Source: Microlunatus capsulatus (GTDB lineage: Bacteria > Actinomycetota > Actinomycetes > Propionibacteriales > Propionibacteriaceae). From it: a stretch of 64,000 nt of DNA. The notes beneath the pieces are model-generated. The model had not been told where the DNA came from and did no database searches. It saw only the letters and a program-made list of their open reading frames with translations. The DNA lies in NCBI RefSeq assembly GCF_017876495.1, contig NZ_JAGIOB010000001.1:2604001-2668000 (forward strand), in the 5' to 3' direction. Each line of letters starts with the position of its first letter. Within the stretch, counting starts at the first letter, position 1. Positions 17,407 to 26,286 of the stretch are shown in pieces. The translations under genes and the position numbers were made by a program.

Positions 17407-18915
17407 ATGACGGCGATCGACGAGACGACGGGGACCGGGGCCGGCGGCCGGGCCGGCAGCCGGGGAGCGGCGATGCCCGCCGCGCACCGGACGGTGATCA
17501 TGACGCTGTTGGTGGCCACCTTCGTCGTCATCCTCAACGAGACGATCATGGGCGTCGCCCTGCCGCACCTGATGAGCGACCTCCAGGTCAGCGCGTCCAC
17601 GGTGCAGTGGCTGTCGACGGCGTTCCTGCTGACGATGGGCGTGGTCATCCCGACCACCGGGTTCCTGCTCCAGCGGCTGGCCACCAAGACCGTCTTCGTG
17701 CTGGCGATGAGCCTCTTCTCCGCCGGCACCCTGCTGGCCGCGGTCTCCCAGGGCTTCTGGATGCTGCTGGCCGCCCGCGTCGTCCAGGCCAGCGGCACCG
17801 CGATCATGCTGCCGCTGCTGATGACGACGATCCTCACGCTGGTGCCCGTCGCCCGCCGCGGCGTCGTCATGGGCAACGTCAGCATCGCCATCTCGGTCGC
17901 GCCGGCCATCGGCCCGACGGTGTCGGGGATCATCCTCCAGTACCTGTCGTGGCGCTTCATGTTCGTCATCGTGCTGCCCATCGCCCTCGCGGCCCTGGTG
18001 CTCGGCGCCCGCCTGCTCGGCAACGTCAGCGAGCCGGGCCGCCAGCGGCTCGACGTGGTCTCGGTGCTGCTGTCGGTGCCCGCGTTCGGCGGTCTGGTCT
18101 ACGGCCTCAGCCGGTTGGGCGAGGCCGGGGGAGAGAGCCTCAGCACCGCGCTGGTCTTCCTGGCCGTCGGCGTCCTCTGCCTGGTGGCCTTCGGCTGGCG
18201 GCAGCTGCGGCTGGCCCGCGGCGGCGACCCGCTGCTGGACCTGCGCGCCTTCCGCTTCCCGATGTTCAGCGTCAGCCTCACCATGCTCTGCATCGCGATG
18301 ATCTCGCTGTTCGGCGTGATCATCCTGCTGCCGATCTACCTGCAGAACGTCCGCGGGCTCGACTCGCTGCAGACCGGCCTGCTGCTGCTCCCGGGCGGCC
18401 TGCTGATGGGTCTGCTCGGCCCGGTCGTCGGCCGGCTGTTCGACCGCTGGGGCCCGCGCGGTCTGTCCACCTTCGGGGCGCTGCTGCTCGTCGTGACGAT
18501 GTGGCGGCTCAGCACCGTCGACGCCGGCACCCCGGTGGGGCTGCTGGTCGGGTACCACCTGGTGATGTCGCTGGGCCTGGCCTGCCTGTTCACGCCGGCG
18601 TTCACCACGGCGCTCAACCCGCTGCCGCCGTCCCTGTACTCTCACGGCAGCGCGATCCTCTCCACCCTGCAGCAGGTCGCCGGTGCGGCCGGGACCGCGC
18701 TGCTCGTCGGCATCATGGCCGGCCGCAGCGCGACGCTGGTCGAGGCCGGGGCCGCCGCGGTCGACGCCCAGAGCGGGGGCCTGCAGACGGCGTTCCGCGT
18801 CGCCATGGTCGTCGGCCTCGGCGCCGTCGCCTGCGCGCTGTTCCTCCGCAACGAGAAGCCGGCCGGGGCCGAGCCCGGCAGCGAGCCGGCGGACGCCCCC
18901 GCCCGCCTGCACTGA
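17407..18915 (+). CDS. DHA2-family (EmrB/QacA-like) MFS exporter
   Basis: The 502-residue protein has fourteen predicted helices and DHA2 signatures: LNETIMGVALPHLMSDLQVSASTVQW (helix 1 and loop), TGFLLQRLATKTVF (motif A-like), and the antiporter motif C region AIGPTVSGIILQY. Family members expel hydrophobic drugs or metabolites by proton antiport. ATG 17407 was chosen because the upstream in-frame extension is charged and lacks homology; the RBS is weak. A LacI-like operator sits upstream. The substrate cannot be inferred. Confidence 0.88.
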   Translation: MTAIDETTGTGAGGRAGSRGAAMPAAHRTVIMTLLVATFVVILNETIMGVALPHLMSDLQVSASTVQWLSTAFLLTMGVVIPTTGFLLQRLATKTVFVLAMSLFSAGTLLAAVSQGFWMLLAARVVQASGTAIMLPLLMTTILTLVPVARRGVVMGNVSIAISVAPAIGPTVSGIILQYLSWRFMFVIVLPIALAALVLGARLLGNVSEPGRQRLDVVSVLLSVPAFGGLVYGLSRLGEAGGESLSTALVFLAVGVLCLVAFGWRQLRLARGGDPLLDLRAFRFPMFSVSLTMLCIAMISLFGVIILLPIYLQNVRGLDSLQTGLLLLPGGLLMGLLGPVVGRLFDRWGPRGLSTFGALLLVVTMWRLSTVDAGTPVGLLVGYHLVMSLGLACLFTPAFTTALNPLPPSLYSHGSAILSTLQQVAGAAGTALLVGIMAGRSATLVEAGAAAVDAQSGGLQTAFRVAMVVGLGAVACALFLRNEKPAGAEPGSEPADAPARLH

Positions 18916-18940
18916 GGTCCGACGGGTCCCGCCGGCGGGG

Positions 18941-19987
18941 TCAGCCCCCGCCGGTGGAGCCCCGCACGACCAGCCGGTGCGGCACGACGTAGGCCTGGCC
19001 GGGCGTCCGGTCGCCCTCGATCCGGCGGATCAGCGCGTCCAGCGTGGCGTCGGCCAGGGCCGGCAGGTCGGGCGCGACGGTGGTCAGGCTCGGCGTGACG
19101 TACTCGCCGTCGACGATGCCGTCCCAGCCCAGCACGGCCACGTCGTCGGGCACCCGGACCCCCCGCCGCTGCAGGGCCCGGATCGCCCCGATCGCCATCA
19201 GGTCGCTGGCGCAGACCAGGGCGTCGACGTCGGGGGCGCGGTCCAGCACCTCCTGCACGCCGGCGTCGCCCGACTCGCGGGTGAAGCGGGCGCCGGGGGC
19301 GACGCCGCCGTCGGGGGGCCGCAGCCCGTGGGCGGCCAGCCCGGCCGCGTATCCGCCGCGCCGCACCTCGCCCAGCGCACCCGGCCGGCCGGGCTGCGCG
19401 CCGAGGAACCCGATCCGCCGCCGGCCCTGCTGCACCAGGTGGTGGACGGCGTCGGCGGCCGAGCCGGGGTTGTCGATGGCGACGTAGTCGGCGGTGCTGG
19501 CGGGCAGGAACTGCCCCAGCATGACCATGGCGACGTCGTGGCTGCGCGCGGCCAGGTGCTCGGGGTTCAGCGCGAACGGGCTGAAGATGACGCCGTCGAT
19601 CCCGTGCCCCGGGTAGCCGTTGGCCGCCTCCAGCTCCTGCTCCACCCGGCCCGAGGTCTCGTCGATGAGCAGCCGCAGCCCGCGCGGTGAGGCGGCGGTG
19701 ATCAGCGCGTGGGCCAGGCCGCCGAGGTAGGGCTCGTCGATCCGCGGCACCACCAGGGCGATGAGGCCGCTGCGCCCGCTCTGCAGCTGGCGGCCGGCGC
19801 GGGAGGGCCGGTAGTCCAGCTCGGCGATCGCGGCCAGCACCCGGTCGCGCGTCTCCTGCTTCACGTAGGGCCGCTCGTGGACGACGTTCGTCACCGTCTT
19901 CAGCGAGACGCCGGCCATCGCCGCCACGTCCTTGATCCGGGCCGGACGGCCGACGCCCGGTGGGGGCACGGCGTCGGGTCCGGTCAC
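18941..19987 (-). CDS. LacI-family transcriptional regulator of the sugar ABC operon
   Basis: The 348-residue protein has an N-terminal LacI HTH (RIKDVAAMAGVSLKTVTNVVHERPYV) with the hinge helix (RAGRQLQSGRSG), then a periplasmic-binding-protein-like sugar domain (DGVIFSPFALNPEHL, DALVCASDLMAIGAIRAL, VAVLGWDG). GTG 19987 is preferred because GAGGGG stands five bases before it; a second GTG at 19993 lacks spacing. It is divergent from the sugar-uptake operon. The palindrome at 20046-20059 between them is its likely operator, so the protein probably represses both itself and the operon until the sugar appears. Confidence 0.9.
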   Translation of the reverse strand: MTGPDAVPPPGVGRPARIKDVAAMAGVSLKTVTNVVHERPYVKQETRDRVLAAIAELDYRPSRAGRQLQSGRSGLIALVVPRIDEPYLGGLAHALITAASPRGLRLLIDETSGRVEQELEAANGYPGHGIDGVIFSPFALNPEHLAARSHDVAMVMLGQFLPASTADYVAIDNPGSAADAVHHLVQQGRRRIGFLGAQPGRPGALGEVRRGGYAAGLAAHGLRPPDGGVAPGARFTRESGDAGVQEVLDRAPDVDALVCASDLMAIGAIRALQRRGVRVPDDVAVLGWDGIVDGEYVTPSLTTVAPDLPALADATLDALIRRIEGDRTPGQAYVVPHRLVVRGSTGGG

Positions 19988-20045
19988 GGTCACCCCTCGT
20001 TTCTACCCGAGATCTTGACAATCCGACACCGTTCCGGCCATCGTC

Positions 20046-20059
20046 TTCTAACGTTAGAA
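20046..20059. promoter_or_regulatory. Perfect LacI-type operator TTCTAACGTTAGAA
   Basis: The 14-bp palindrome with central CG lies in the divergent region between the LacI-family regulator gene and the ABC binding-protein gene. TTGACA at 20015-20020 may be a -35 box for the operon. Confidence 0.6.
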
Positions 20060-20182
20060 CATGCGCGGCGACGGAGCCCGCCGCCGGGTCGTCCCCGGGC
20101 ACCTCCGTCGCTCGGCCGCGCCCTCCCGCTCACGCTCCCGTCGTCCGACATCGCTGATCCACCCCCTGACAAGGAAGTCACC

Positions 20183-21481
20183 GTGGCTGCTCGCAGACCC
20201 CTGCTCGTGCTCGTCCCCGCTCTCGCGCTCACCCTCACCGCCTGCTTCGGCGGCTCGCCCGCCGCCGAGGAGTCCGCGGCCCCGCAGGTCTCCAGCGGGC
20301 CGGTCGAGATCCGCTACCTGGTCGGCCAGCCCGAGGACGCGGCCGACCTCAAGCTCATGAAGGAGGACATCGCTGCGTTCGAGGCGCAGAGCGGCGGCAT
20401 CACCGTCAAGCTCGACGTGCTGCCCTCGGAGACCATCCGCACCGTCCTGCAGACCCAGCTGCGCTCGGGCAACGGTCCCGACGTCTTCGGCTACGACACC
20501 GGCCCCGGCTTCGCGGGCGCGCTGGCCAAGGCCGGCCTGGTGCACGACCTCACCGGCGCCTACGAGAAGTACCAGTGGCCCGTCTACGACTTCGCCAAGC
20601 AGCGGGTCACGTTCGACGGCAAGCTCGTCGGCATCCCCAGCCAGATGGAGGAGGTCGGCCTGTTCTACAACAAGGACCTCTTCGCCCAGAACGGCCTGGC
20701 CGAGCCGACGGACCTGGCCGACCTGATGGCCAGCGCGACGAAGCTCGAGCAGGCCGGCGTCATCCCGTTCGGGGTCAGCGACAAGGAGGGGTGGCAGGGC
20801 GGCCACCTGCTGAGCATGGCCCTCTCCAGCGAGGTCGGCAGCGACGGCATGGACAAGCTGCTCGCCGGTGAGACCCCCTGGACCGATCCGGCCGTCGTCG
20901 GCGCCCTGCGGACCTGGTCGGACATGGCCCAGCAGGGCCTGCTGACGCCGTCGCCCACCGCCGTCGGCTACGACAACGGCAACGCGCTGTTCTACTCCGG
21001 CAAGGCCGCGATCAACCCGACCGGCTCCTGGCTCGCCCAGGACATCGAGCGCAACGCCAAGTTCGAGGTCGGCTTCATCCCGTTCCCGGCCTCGGGCGGC
21101 CCCGGCATCTTCAGCGGCGGCCTGGGCTCGGGCACGTTCATCTCGGCGGGCAGCAAGAAGCTGGACGCGGCCGAGAAGTTCCTCGACTACGGGATGACGG
21201 CCGAGCACGGGCGCTGGGCGGTGGAGAACCTGCAGGACATCCCCGCGTTCCCCATCGACACCAGCGGCATCGAGGCGTCGCCGCTGTTCACCCAGATCCT
21301 GGCCGACACCGCGAAGATCGCCGACGGCTCCGGAGACTTCGGCTACAACATCGACGTCCTCACCAACGACACCTTCAACAACGCGATGTGGAAGGGCATG
21401 CAGGGCCTGATGACCGGCCAGTCGACGCCGGAGAAGGTGGCCGAGCAGCTGCAGAAGAACTTCAAGAAGCCGGCCAGCTGA
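20183..21481 (+). CDS. Sugar ABC transporter substrate-binding lipoprotein
   Basis: The 432-residue protein starts at GTG 20183 behind AAGGAAG. It has a lipoprotein signal ending in LTACFGG and the family-1 solute-binding fold (IAAFEAQSGGITVKLDVLPSETIRT, GNGPDVFGYD, LFYNKDLFAQNGL, FYSGKAAINPTGSW, FISAGSKKLDAAEKF). It sits outside the membrane, captures a sugar or glycoside and delivers it to the two permeases encoded next. The ligand is not readable from sequence; the ycj-like operon context suggests a disaccharide or glycoside. Confidence 0.92.
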   Translation: MAARRPLLVLVPALALTLTACFGGSPAAEESAAPQVSSGPVEIRYLVGQPEDAADLKLMKEDIAAFEAQSGGITVKLDVLPSETIRTVLQTQLRSGNGPDVFGYDTGPGFAGALAKAGLVHDLTGAYEKYQWPVYDFAKQRVTFDGKLVGIPSQMEEVGLFYNKDLFAQNGLAEPTDLADLMASATKLEQAGVIPFGVSDKEGWQGGHLLSMALSSEVGSDGMDKLLAGETPWTDPAVVGALRTWSDMAQQGLLTPSPTAVGYDNGNALFYSGKAAINPTGSWLAQDIERNAKFEVGFIPFPASGGPGIFSGGLGSGTFISAGSKKLDAAEKFLDYGMTAEHGRWAVENLQDIPAFPIDTSGIEASPLFTQILADTAKIADGSGDFGYNIDVLTNDTFNNAMWKGMQGLMTGQSTPEKVAEQLQKNFKKPAS

Positions 21482-21482
21482 G

Positions 21483-22403
21483 GTGGCGGTCCTCACCTCG
21501 CACGCCCCGGCGGTGACCCGGAGGGCCCAGCGCCGGCTGGGCGTCCTCCTGGTCCTCCCGGTGGTGGCGCTCACGGTCGTGTTCTTCCTGCTGCCGCTGG
21601 CCAACGCGCTCGTCTACTCCGTCGTCGACTTCGACGGCGTCAGCTCCAACCCGCCCTTCGTCGGCCTCGCCAACTTCCGCGAGATGTTCGCCGACGACGA
21701 GGTGTGGCACGCGCTGTCCAACAACGCGATCTGGATCGTGATCGGCACCGTCGCCCCGATCGCGATCGGGCTGCTGATCGCCCTGCTGCTCTGGGGTGTC
21801 GAGCGGGGGAGCGTGCTCTACCGGCTCTGCTTCTTCCTGCCCTACGTGCTGCCCGGCATCGCCATCGGCATCGTCTGGGGCTGGATCTACGACCCGGTGC
21901 AGGGGCTGCTCAACAAGACGCTGGCCGCCGTCGGGCTCGGCTCGCTGGCCCGTGGCTGGCTGGGCGACCCGCGCTGGGCGCTCTACGCCGTCCTGGTCAC
22001 CGCCATCTGGGGGGCCACCGGCTTCGCCGTCGTCATCTTCATCTCGGCCCTGCGCAACGTCGACGTCGAGCTGGTCGACGCCAGCCGGATCGACGGCGCG
22101 GCGGGCCCGGCCCGGCTCTGGTACGTGATCCTGCCGCAGATCATGCCGGTGTTCCTCATGGTGCTGACCCTCACCCTGGTGGGCGGGTTCAGCGTCTTCG
22201 ACATCATCTTCATCATGACCGGCGGCGGTCCCGCGGACGCCACCAACGTGATCGGCACCTACTCCTACACCCAGGCCTTCCAGCTCAGCCGGATCGGCTA
22301 CGGGACCACGCTCGCGCTGCTGATCACGGTGCTCTCGGTGCCGTTCGCGGTGGCGCTCAACCGCCTGCAGCGCAAGCTGTCGCTGCAGGGGACGGGGGCC
22401 TGA
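21483..22403 (+). CDS. Sugar ABC transporter permease (MalF-like)
   Basis: The 306-residue protein has six predicted helices and the EAA loop ELVDASRIDGAAGPARLWYVILPQIMP, which contacts the ATPase. GTG 21483 starts one base after the binding-protein stop codon. Its stop overlaps the next permease start (TGATG). No ATPase gene is present in the operon; a shared MsiK-type ATPase encoded elsewhere would be needed, as is usual in actinomycetes. Confidence 0.92.
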   Translation: MAVLTSHAPAVTRRAQRRLGVLLVLPVVALTVVFFLLPLANALVYSVVDFDGVSSNPPFVGLANFREMFADDEVWHALSNNAIWIVIGTVAPIAIGLLIALLLWGVERGSVLYRLCFFLPYVLPGIAIGIVWGWIYDPVQGLLNKTLAAVGLGSLARGWLGDPRWALYAVLVTAIWGATGFAVVIFISALRNVDVELVDASRIDGAAGPARLWYVILPQIMPVFLMVLTLTLVGGFSVFDIIFIMTGGGPADATNVIGTYSYTQAFQLSRIGYGTTLALLITVLSVPFAVALNRLQRKLSLQGTGA

Positions 22404-23308
22404 TGGCCACGACGACGCAGGCGCTCCCCGTCCTGCCGGACCTGCCGCCCGAGCCCCGGGGGGCCACGGTCCACCGCGTCTCGGGCCGGCGTCGCGCCGG
22501 GCTGGCGCTCCGGCACCTGCTGCTCATCGTCATGTCGGTGACGACGGTCATCCCCGTGCTGCTCGTGGTCTCGACGGCGCTCAAGACCGACGCCGAGGTG
22601 AAGGTCGACCCCTTCGGGCTCTTCACGTCCTTCTCCATGGAGTCGATCGTCCGGGCCTGGACCGAGGGGCAGTTCAGCGACTACCTGCTCAACAGCGTCC
22701 TGCTCGCGGTGCCCAGCACGGTGCTGATCATCGTGGTCTCGACGATGGCCGGCTACACCTTCGCGCGGCTGCCGTTCCCCGGGCGCACGCTGCTCTTCTA
22801 CGTGGTGGTGCTGGGGCTGCTCGTCCCCTTCTTCACCTACATGATCCCGCTCTACTTCCAGCTGCGCTCGATGGGCCTGCTGGACACCCTGCCCGGGGCC
22901 GTGCTGGTGCTCACCTCGACGGGCACCTCGTTCGGCACCTTCTTCATGCGGGCGTTCTTCTCCGACCTCCCCGAGGAGCTGGAGCAGGCTGCCCGCATCG
23001 ACGGCTGCTCGGAGTGGCGGATCTTCACCTCGGTGATGCTGCCGCTGGTCAGCTCCGGCATCGGGTCGCTGGCGGTGTTCACCTTCATCAGCACCTGGAA
23101 CAACTTCCTGGTGCCGCTGCTCTACCTGCCCGGCGGCGGCTACCGGCCGCTCACCACTGCCCTGTACGCCTTCACCGGCGGCCGTTCCATCGACATCGCC
23201 CCGCTCGCGGCGGGCACCCTGATCACGATCCTGCCGATCATCGTGCTCTTCGTCGTCCTGCAGAAGCAGGTGACCGCCGGCTTCATCTCCGGCGCCGTCA
23301 AGGGCTGA
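22403..23308 (+). CDS. Sugar ABC transporter permease (MalG-like)
   Basis: The 301-residue protein has six predicted helices with the EAA loop ELEQAARIDGCSEWRIFTSVMLPL and the typical C-terminal ILPIIVLFVVLQKQVTAGFISGAVKG. It overlaps the upstream permease by one base (TGATG), indicating coupled translation and heterodimer formation. The gene is followed by a large inverted-repeat structure (23313-23421). Confidence 0.93.
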   Translation: MATTTQALPVLPDLPPEPRGATVHRVSGRRRAGLALRHLLLIVMSVTTVIPVLLVVSTALKTDAEVKVDPFGLFTSFSMESIVRAWTEGQFSDYLLNSVLLAVPSTVLIIVVSTMAGYTFARLPFPGRTLLFYVVVLGLLVPFFTYMIPLYFQLRSMGLLDTLPGAVLVLTSTGTSFGTFFMRAFFSDLPEELEQAARIDGCSEWRIFTSVMLPLVSSGIGSLAVFTFISTWNNFLVPLLYLPGGGYRPLTTALYAFTGGRSIDIAPLAAGTLITILPIIVLFVVLQKQVTAGFISGAVKG

Positions 23309-23312
23309 GTGA

Positions 23313-23421
23313 TCCTGCTCGCGCCCGGTCAGGCCCTCCAGACCCTGTCTTCCTCCCTCGCGAGCAGGACGAAGAGCGTGTCCTGCTCGCTCCGTCGTCC
23401 AGACAGGGCCCGGGCCTGACC
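23313..23421. repeat. Nested inverted-repeat structure after the permease genes
   Basis: GCGAGCAGGAC (23360-23370) and GTCCTGCTCGC (23380-23390) form an 11-bp perfect hairpin. It is enclosed by a second stem pairing 23327-23336 with 23412-23421 and 23343-23349 with 23402-23408. A third copy, TCCTGCTCGCG at 23313-23323, can instead pair with 23359-23369. It could be a terminator, attenuator or mRNA-stability element; there is no U-tract. Confidence 0.6.
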
Positions 23422-23497
23422 TGCCCGACGCTCGCAGGTGTCCGTCCGTCCCCTCGCCCGTCCCCCTCCCAACCACCCCATCAGGAAGAGAGCTCGC

Positions 23498-24556
23498 ATG
23501 CCCTCCGTCATCCGCTTCACCTCCCCGCACGCGTCCGAGGTGGTCGAGGAACCCCTCGCCCCGCTCGGCGCCGACGAGGTGCGGCTCCGCACGCTCTACT
23601 CCGGCATCTCCGCCGGCACCGAGCTGACCGCCTACCGGGGCAGCAACCCGTACCTGACGAAGCGGTGGGACGAGGAGCGGCGGCTCTTCGTCGACGGCTC
23701 GACGAGCTTCTCCTACCCGGTCGACGGCTGGGGCTACGAGGAGGTCGGCGAGGTCGTCGAGCTGGGGTCCGAGGCCGCGGGGCTCGCCCTCGGCGACCGG
23801 GTCTGGGGGACCTGGGGCCACCGCGCCGCCACCGTGCAGAAGGCCGAGCGCGCCGCCCAGCGCGTCCTCGACCCGGGCGCCGACCCGCGGGTCGGCATCT
23901 TCTCCCAGATCGGCGCCATCGGGCTGAACGTGGTGCTGGACGCCGACATCCACATCGGCGAGACGGTCGCGGTGTTCGGGCTCGGGGTGCCCGGCCAGAT
24001 CGCCGCGCAGCTGGCCCGGCTCAACGGGGCCCGCGTGATCGGCGTCGACAACCTGCCCGCGCGGCGGGAGCTCGCGCTGGAGCTCGGGGCTGACACCGTC
24101 CTCGACGCCACCGAGGGGAGCGTGGCCGAGCGGATCCGCGAGCTGACGGGCGGCCGGGGCGCGGACGTCTGCCTCGAGGTCACCGGCAGCTACCGGGCCC
24201 TGCACGAGGCGGTCCGCTCGGTCGCCTACAGCTCGCGCGTCTGCGCCGCCGGCTTCATGCAGGGCGACGGCATCGGGCTGCGGCTGGGGGAGGAGTTCCA
24301 CCACAACCGCGTGCAGCTGGTCTGCTCGCAGATCTCGGGCGTCGCGCCCTCGCTGCAGCACCGCTGGGACGGCACCCGGCTGGCCCGGACCGCGATCGAC
24401 CTCGCCGTCTCCGGCCGGCTGCGGCTGACCGAGCTGATCTCCCACGAGATGCCGATGGCGCAGGCGCCGGAGGCCTTCCGGATGCTCGACGAGCACCCCG
24501 AGCAGGCCCTGCAGGTCGTCCTCAGCTTCGACGAGGCGCTGGAGGTGGCCGCGTGA
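23498..24556 (+). CDS. MDR-family (zinc-type) dehydrogenase, YcjQ-like by context
   Basis: The 352-residue protein has the medium-chain dehydrogenase fold: GroES-like N-terminal domain (LYSGISAGTELTAYRG), then a Rossmann nucleotide site (VAVFGLGVPGQIAAQLARLNGARVIGVD). ATG 23498 has AGGAAGAG upstream. It lies in the sugar operon just before a TIM-barrel epimerase, matching the order ycjQ-ycjR of E. coli, where the dehydrogenase oxidises a glycoside at C3. Oxidation of a sugar hydroxyl with NAD(P)+ is therefore the likely reaction. It ends in a GTGA overlap with the next gene. Confidence 0.8.
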   Translation: MPSVIRFTSPHASEVVEEPLAPLGADEVRLRTLYSGISAGTELTAYRGSNPYLTKRWDEERRLFVDGSTSFSYPVDGWGYEEVGEVVELGSEAAGLALGDRVWGTWGHRAATVQKAERAAQRVLDPGADPRVGIFSQIGAIGLNVVLDADIHIGETVAVFGLGVPGQIAAQLARLNGARVIGVDNLPARRELALELGADTVLDATEGSVAERIRELTGGRGADVCLEVTGSYRALHEAVRSVAYSSRVCAAGFMQGDGIGLRLGEEFHHNRVQLVCSQISGVAPSLQHRWDGTRLARTAIDLAVSGRLRLTELISHEMPMAQAPEAFRMLDEHPEQALQVVLSFDEALEVAA

Positions 24557-25347
24557 TCCGGCTGGCGGCGCAGGAGGCGACCCTGCCGGGCGCCAACCTG
24601 GAGGAGCAGTTCCAGTTCGCGCTCGACTGCGGCTTCGACGGCATCGAGCTGTCCGGCCGCGGCGACGGCGTCTTCGGGGCCCGGGTCGACGAGCTGCGCC
24701 GGGCGCGCGACGCCGGGGTGCAGATGTGCTCGGCGGTGATGCACACGCCGACGTTCCTGGGCAGCTTCGAGCCCGCGGCCCGGGCGACGGCGATCGCGGA
24801 CCTCAAGGTGCTGCTCAGCACCATCGCCGAGGCCGGCGGGCTGGGCATCGTCAGCCCCAACGCCTTCGGGGTGTTCAGCCGCAAGCTGCCCCCGTTCACC
24901 CCGCCGCGGAGCCAGGAGGAGTCGCGCCGGCTGCTCGTCGAGGCCCTCGTCGAGCTGGGCGAGCACGCGGTGGGCGCCGGGTCGGTGCTGTTCCTCGAGC
25001 CGCTCAACCGCTACGAGGACTACCTGGTCAACACCCTCGCCGACGCCGTCTCGGTGGTCGAGGAGGTCGGCTCGCCCGGTGTCGCCGTGATCGCCGACAC
25101 GTATCACATGTCCATCGAGGAACCTGACTGCGCGGCCTCGATCGAGGCGGCCGGCGCGCACATCCAGCACGTCCAGCTGGGCGACAGCAACCGGCTGGAG
25201 CCGGGCGCCGGGCACTACGACTGGCCGGCCACGCTGGCCGCGCTCGACCGGATCGGCTTCGACGGCTGGCTGGCCATGGAGTGCGGCCTCAGCGGCCCGA
25301 CGGGCGACGTCCTGCCGGGTGTCGCGGAGATCCTCCGCGCTCGTTGA
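24553..25347 (+). CDS. Sugar phosphate isomerase/epimerase-family TIM-barrel, YcjR-like by context
   Basis: The 264-residue TIM-barrel has metal ligands at strand ends: Glu in [12 protein letters not shown], Asp in [13 protein letters not shown], His in [12 protein letters not shown] and Glu in [10 protein letters not shown]. This E-D-H-E set binds Mn or Zn in the family. GTG 24553 overlaps the dehydrogenase stop (GTGA). Following an MDR dehydrogenase, it probably epimerises or isomerises a 3-keto sugar. Its last codons are the first of three tandem 30-bp repeats. Confidence 0.82.
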   Translation: MIRLAAQEATLPGANLEEQFQFALDCGFDGIELSGRGDGVFGARVDELRRARDAGVQMCSAVMHTPTFLGSFEPAARATAIADLKVLLSTIAEAGGLGIVSPNAFGVFSRKLPPFTPPRSQEESRRLLVEALVELGEHAVGAGSVLFLEPLNRYEDYLVNTLADAVSVVEEVGSPGVAVIADTYHMSIEEPDCAASIEAAGAHIQHVQLGDSNRLEPGAGHYDWPATLAALDRIGFDGWLAMECGLSGPTGDVLPGVAEILRAR

Positions 25348-25413
25348 CCAGGGGCGGAGATCCTCCGCGCTCGTTGATCAGGGGCGGAGATCCTCCGCGC
25401 CCGCTGACCCCGG
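25324..25413. repeat. Three tandem 30-bp repeats duplicating the 3' end of the epimerase gene
   Basis: Units begin at 25324, 25354 and 25384. Each carries GCGGAG-ATC-CTCCGC, a small hairpin. The first unit encodes the last residues and stop codon of the epimerase; the other two repeat that end downstream with small changes. Confidence 0.75.
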
Positions 25414-25423
25414 GGAGGGGGAG

Positions 25424-25471
25424 GACGCTGCTGCGCCGTGCCGCGTACTCACGGCACGGCGCAGCAACGTC
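25424..25471. terminator. Strong hairpin, probable terminator of the sugar operon
   Basis: GACG plus TGCTGCGCCGTGCCG (25424-25443, one mismatch) pairs with 25452-25471 around an 8-nt loop, giving a 19-bp-paired stem. It stands between the epimerase repeats and the SDR gene starting at 25491. There is no T-run, as is common for actinomycete terminators. Confidence 0.7.
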
Positions 25472-25490
25472 TCCGTGGGAGGCTGGCGCG

Positions 25491-26234
25491 GTGAGCGCAC
25501 AGGTGGCCGTGGTGACCGGGGCAGGCAGCGGGATCGGGGCGGCGGCGGCGACCGCGCTGGCCGATGCGGGCTGGCGGGTGGTGCTGGCCGGCCGCCGGGC
25601 CGAGACGCTCGCGGAGGTCGCCGCGACCCGGCCTGACCGGCTGCACCCCGTCGTCGCCGACGTCACCGACGAGGACTCGGTCCACGCGCTCTTCGGCACC
25701 GTCGTCGCCGACCACGGCCGCGTCGACCTGCTCTTCAACAACGCCGGCCGCGGCTCCTTCGAGCAGACGCTCGACGAGATCTCGCTGGAGGACTGGCGGG
25801 CCGTCGTCGACGTCAACCTCACCGGGGCGTTCCTCTGCACCCGGGAGGCGTTCCGGGTCATGCGGTCCCAGGACCCCCGGGGCGGGCGGATCATCAACAA
25901 CGGCTCCATCTCCGCCACCACCCCGCGGCCCCGCTCCGCGCCGTACGCCGCCACCAAGCACGCCGTCTCCGGCCTGACCAAGGCGACGGCGCTCGACGGC
26001 CGCCCCTTCGACATCGCCTGCGGCCAGATCGACATCGGCAACGCGGCCACCGACATGACGGCGCTGATGGCCGACGGCATCCTGCAGGCCGACGGCAGCC
26101 GCCGGCCCGAGCCCCGGATGGACGTCGCCGACGTGGCCCGCGCCGTCGTCTACATGGCCTCGCTGCCGCTCGGCGCGAACGTCGCGCAGATGACGGTGAT
26201 GGCCACCGCGATGCCCTTCCTGGGACGGGGCTGA
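25491..26234 (+). CDS. Short-chain dehydrogenase/reductase (SDR)
   Basis: The 247-residue classical SDR has cofactor motif TGAGSGIG, then NNAG, and catalytic Ser/Tyr/Lys ([22 protein letters not shown]). GTG 25491 lies 19 bases after the terminator hairpin, so the gene is probably transcribed separately from the sugar operon, though its position suggests a link to sugar or polyol oxidation. The substrate is unknown. Confidence 0.9.
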   Translation: MSAQVAVVTGAGSGIGAAAATALADAGWRVVLAGRRAETLAEVAATRPDRLHPVVADVTDEDSVHALFGTVVADHGRVDLLFNNAGRGSFEQTLDEISLEDWRAVVDVNLTGAFLCTREAFRVMRSQDPRGGRIINNGSISATTPRPRSAPYAATKHAVSGLTKATALDGRPFDIACGQIDIGNAATDMTALMADGILQADGSRRPEPRMDVADVARAVVYMASLPLGANVAQMTVMATAMPFLGRG

Positions 26235-26286
26235 GAGCGCTCCGCCGGGCCCGGCCCCGGCCCCGGGCCGGGTGTACTTTCGGCAC

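Noticed and set aside
23309-23497. A metabolite riboswitch before the dehydrogenase gene
   Set aside because: Hairpins are present but no conserved riboswitch core was recognised; kept only as a structured repeat.
25324-25413. Three 30-bp repeats as a CRISPR array
   Set aside because: The units are directly adjacent with no unique spacers, and one is coding; this is a tandem duplication.
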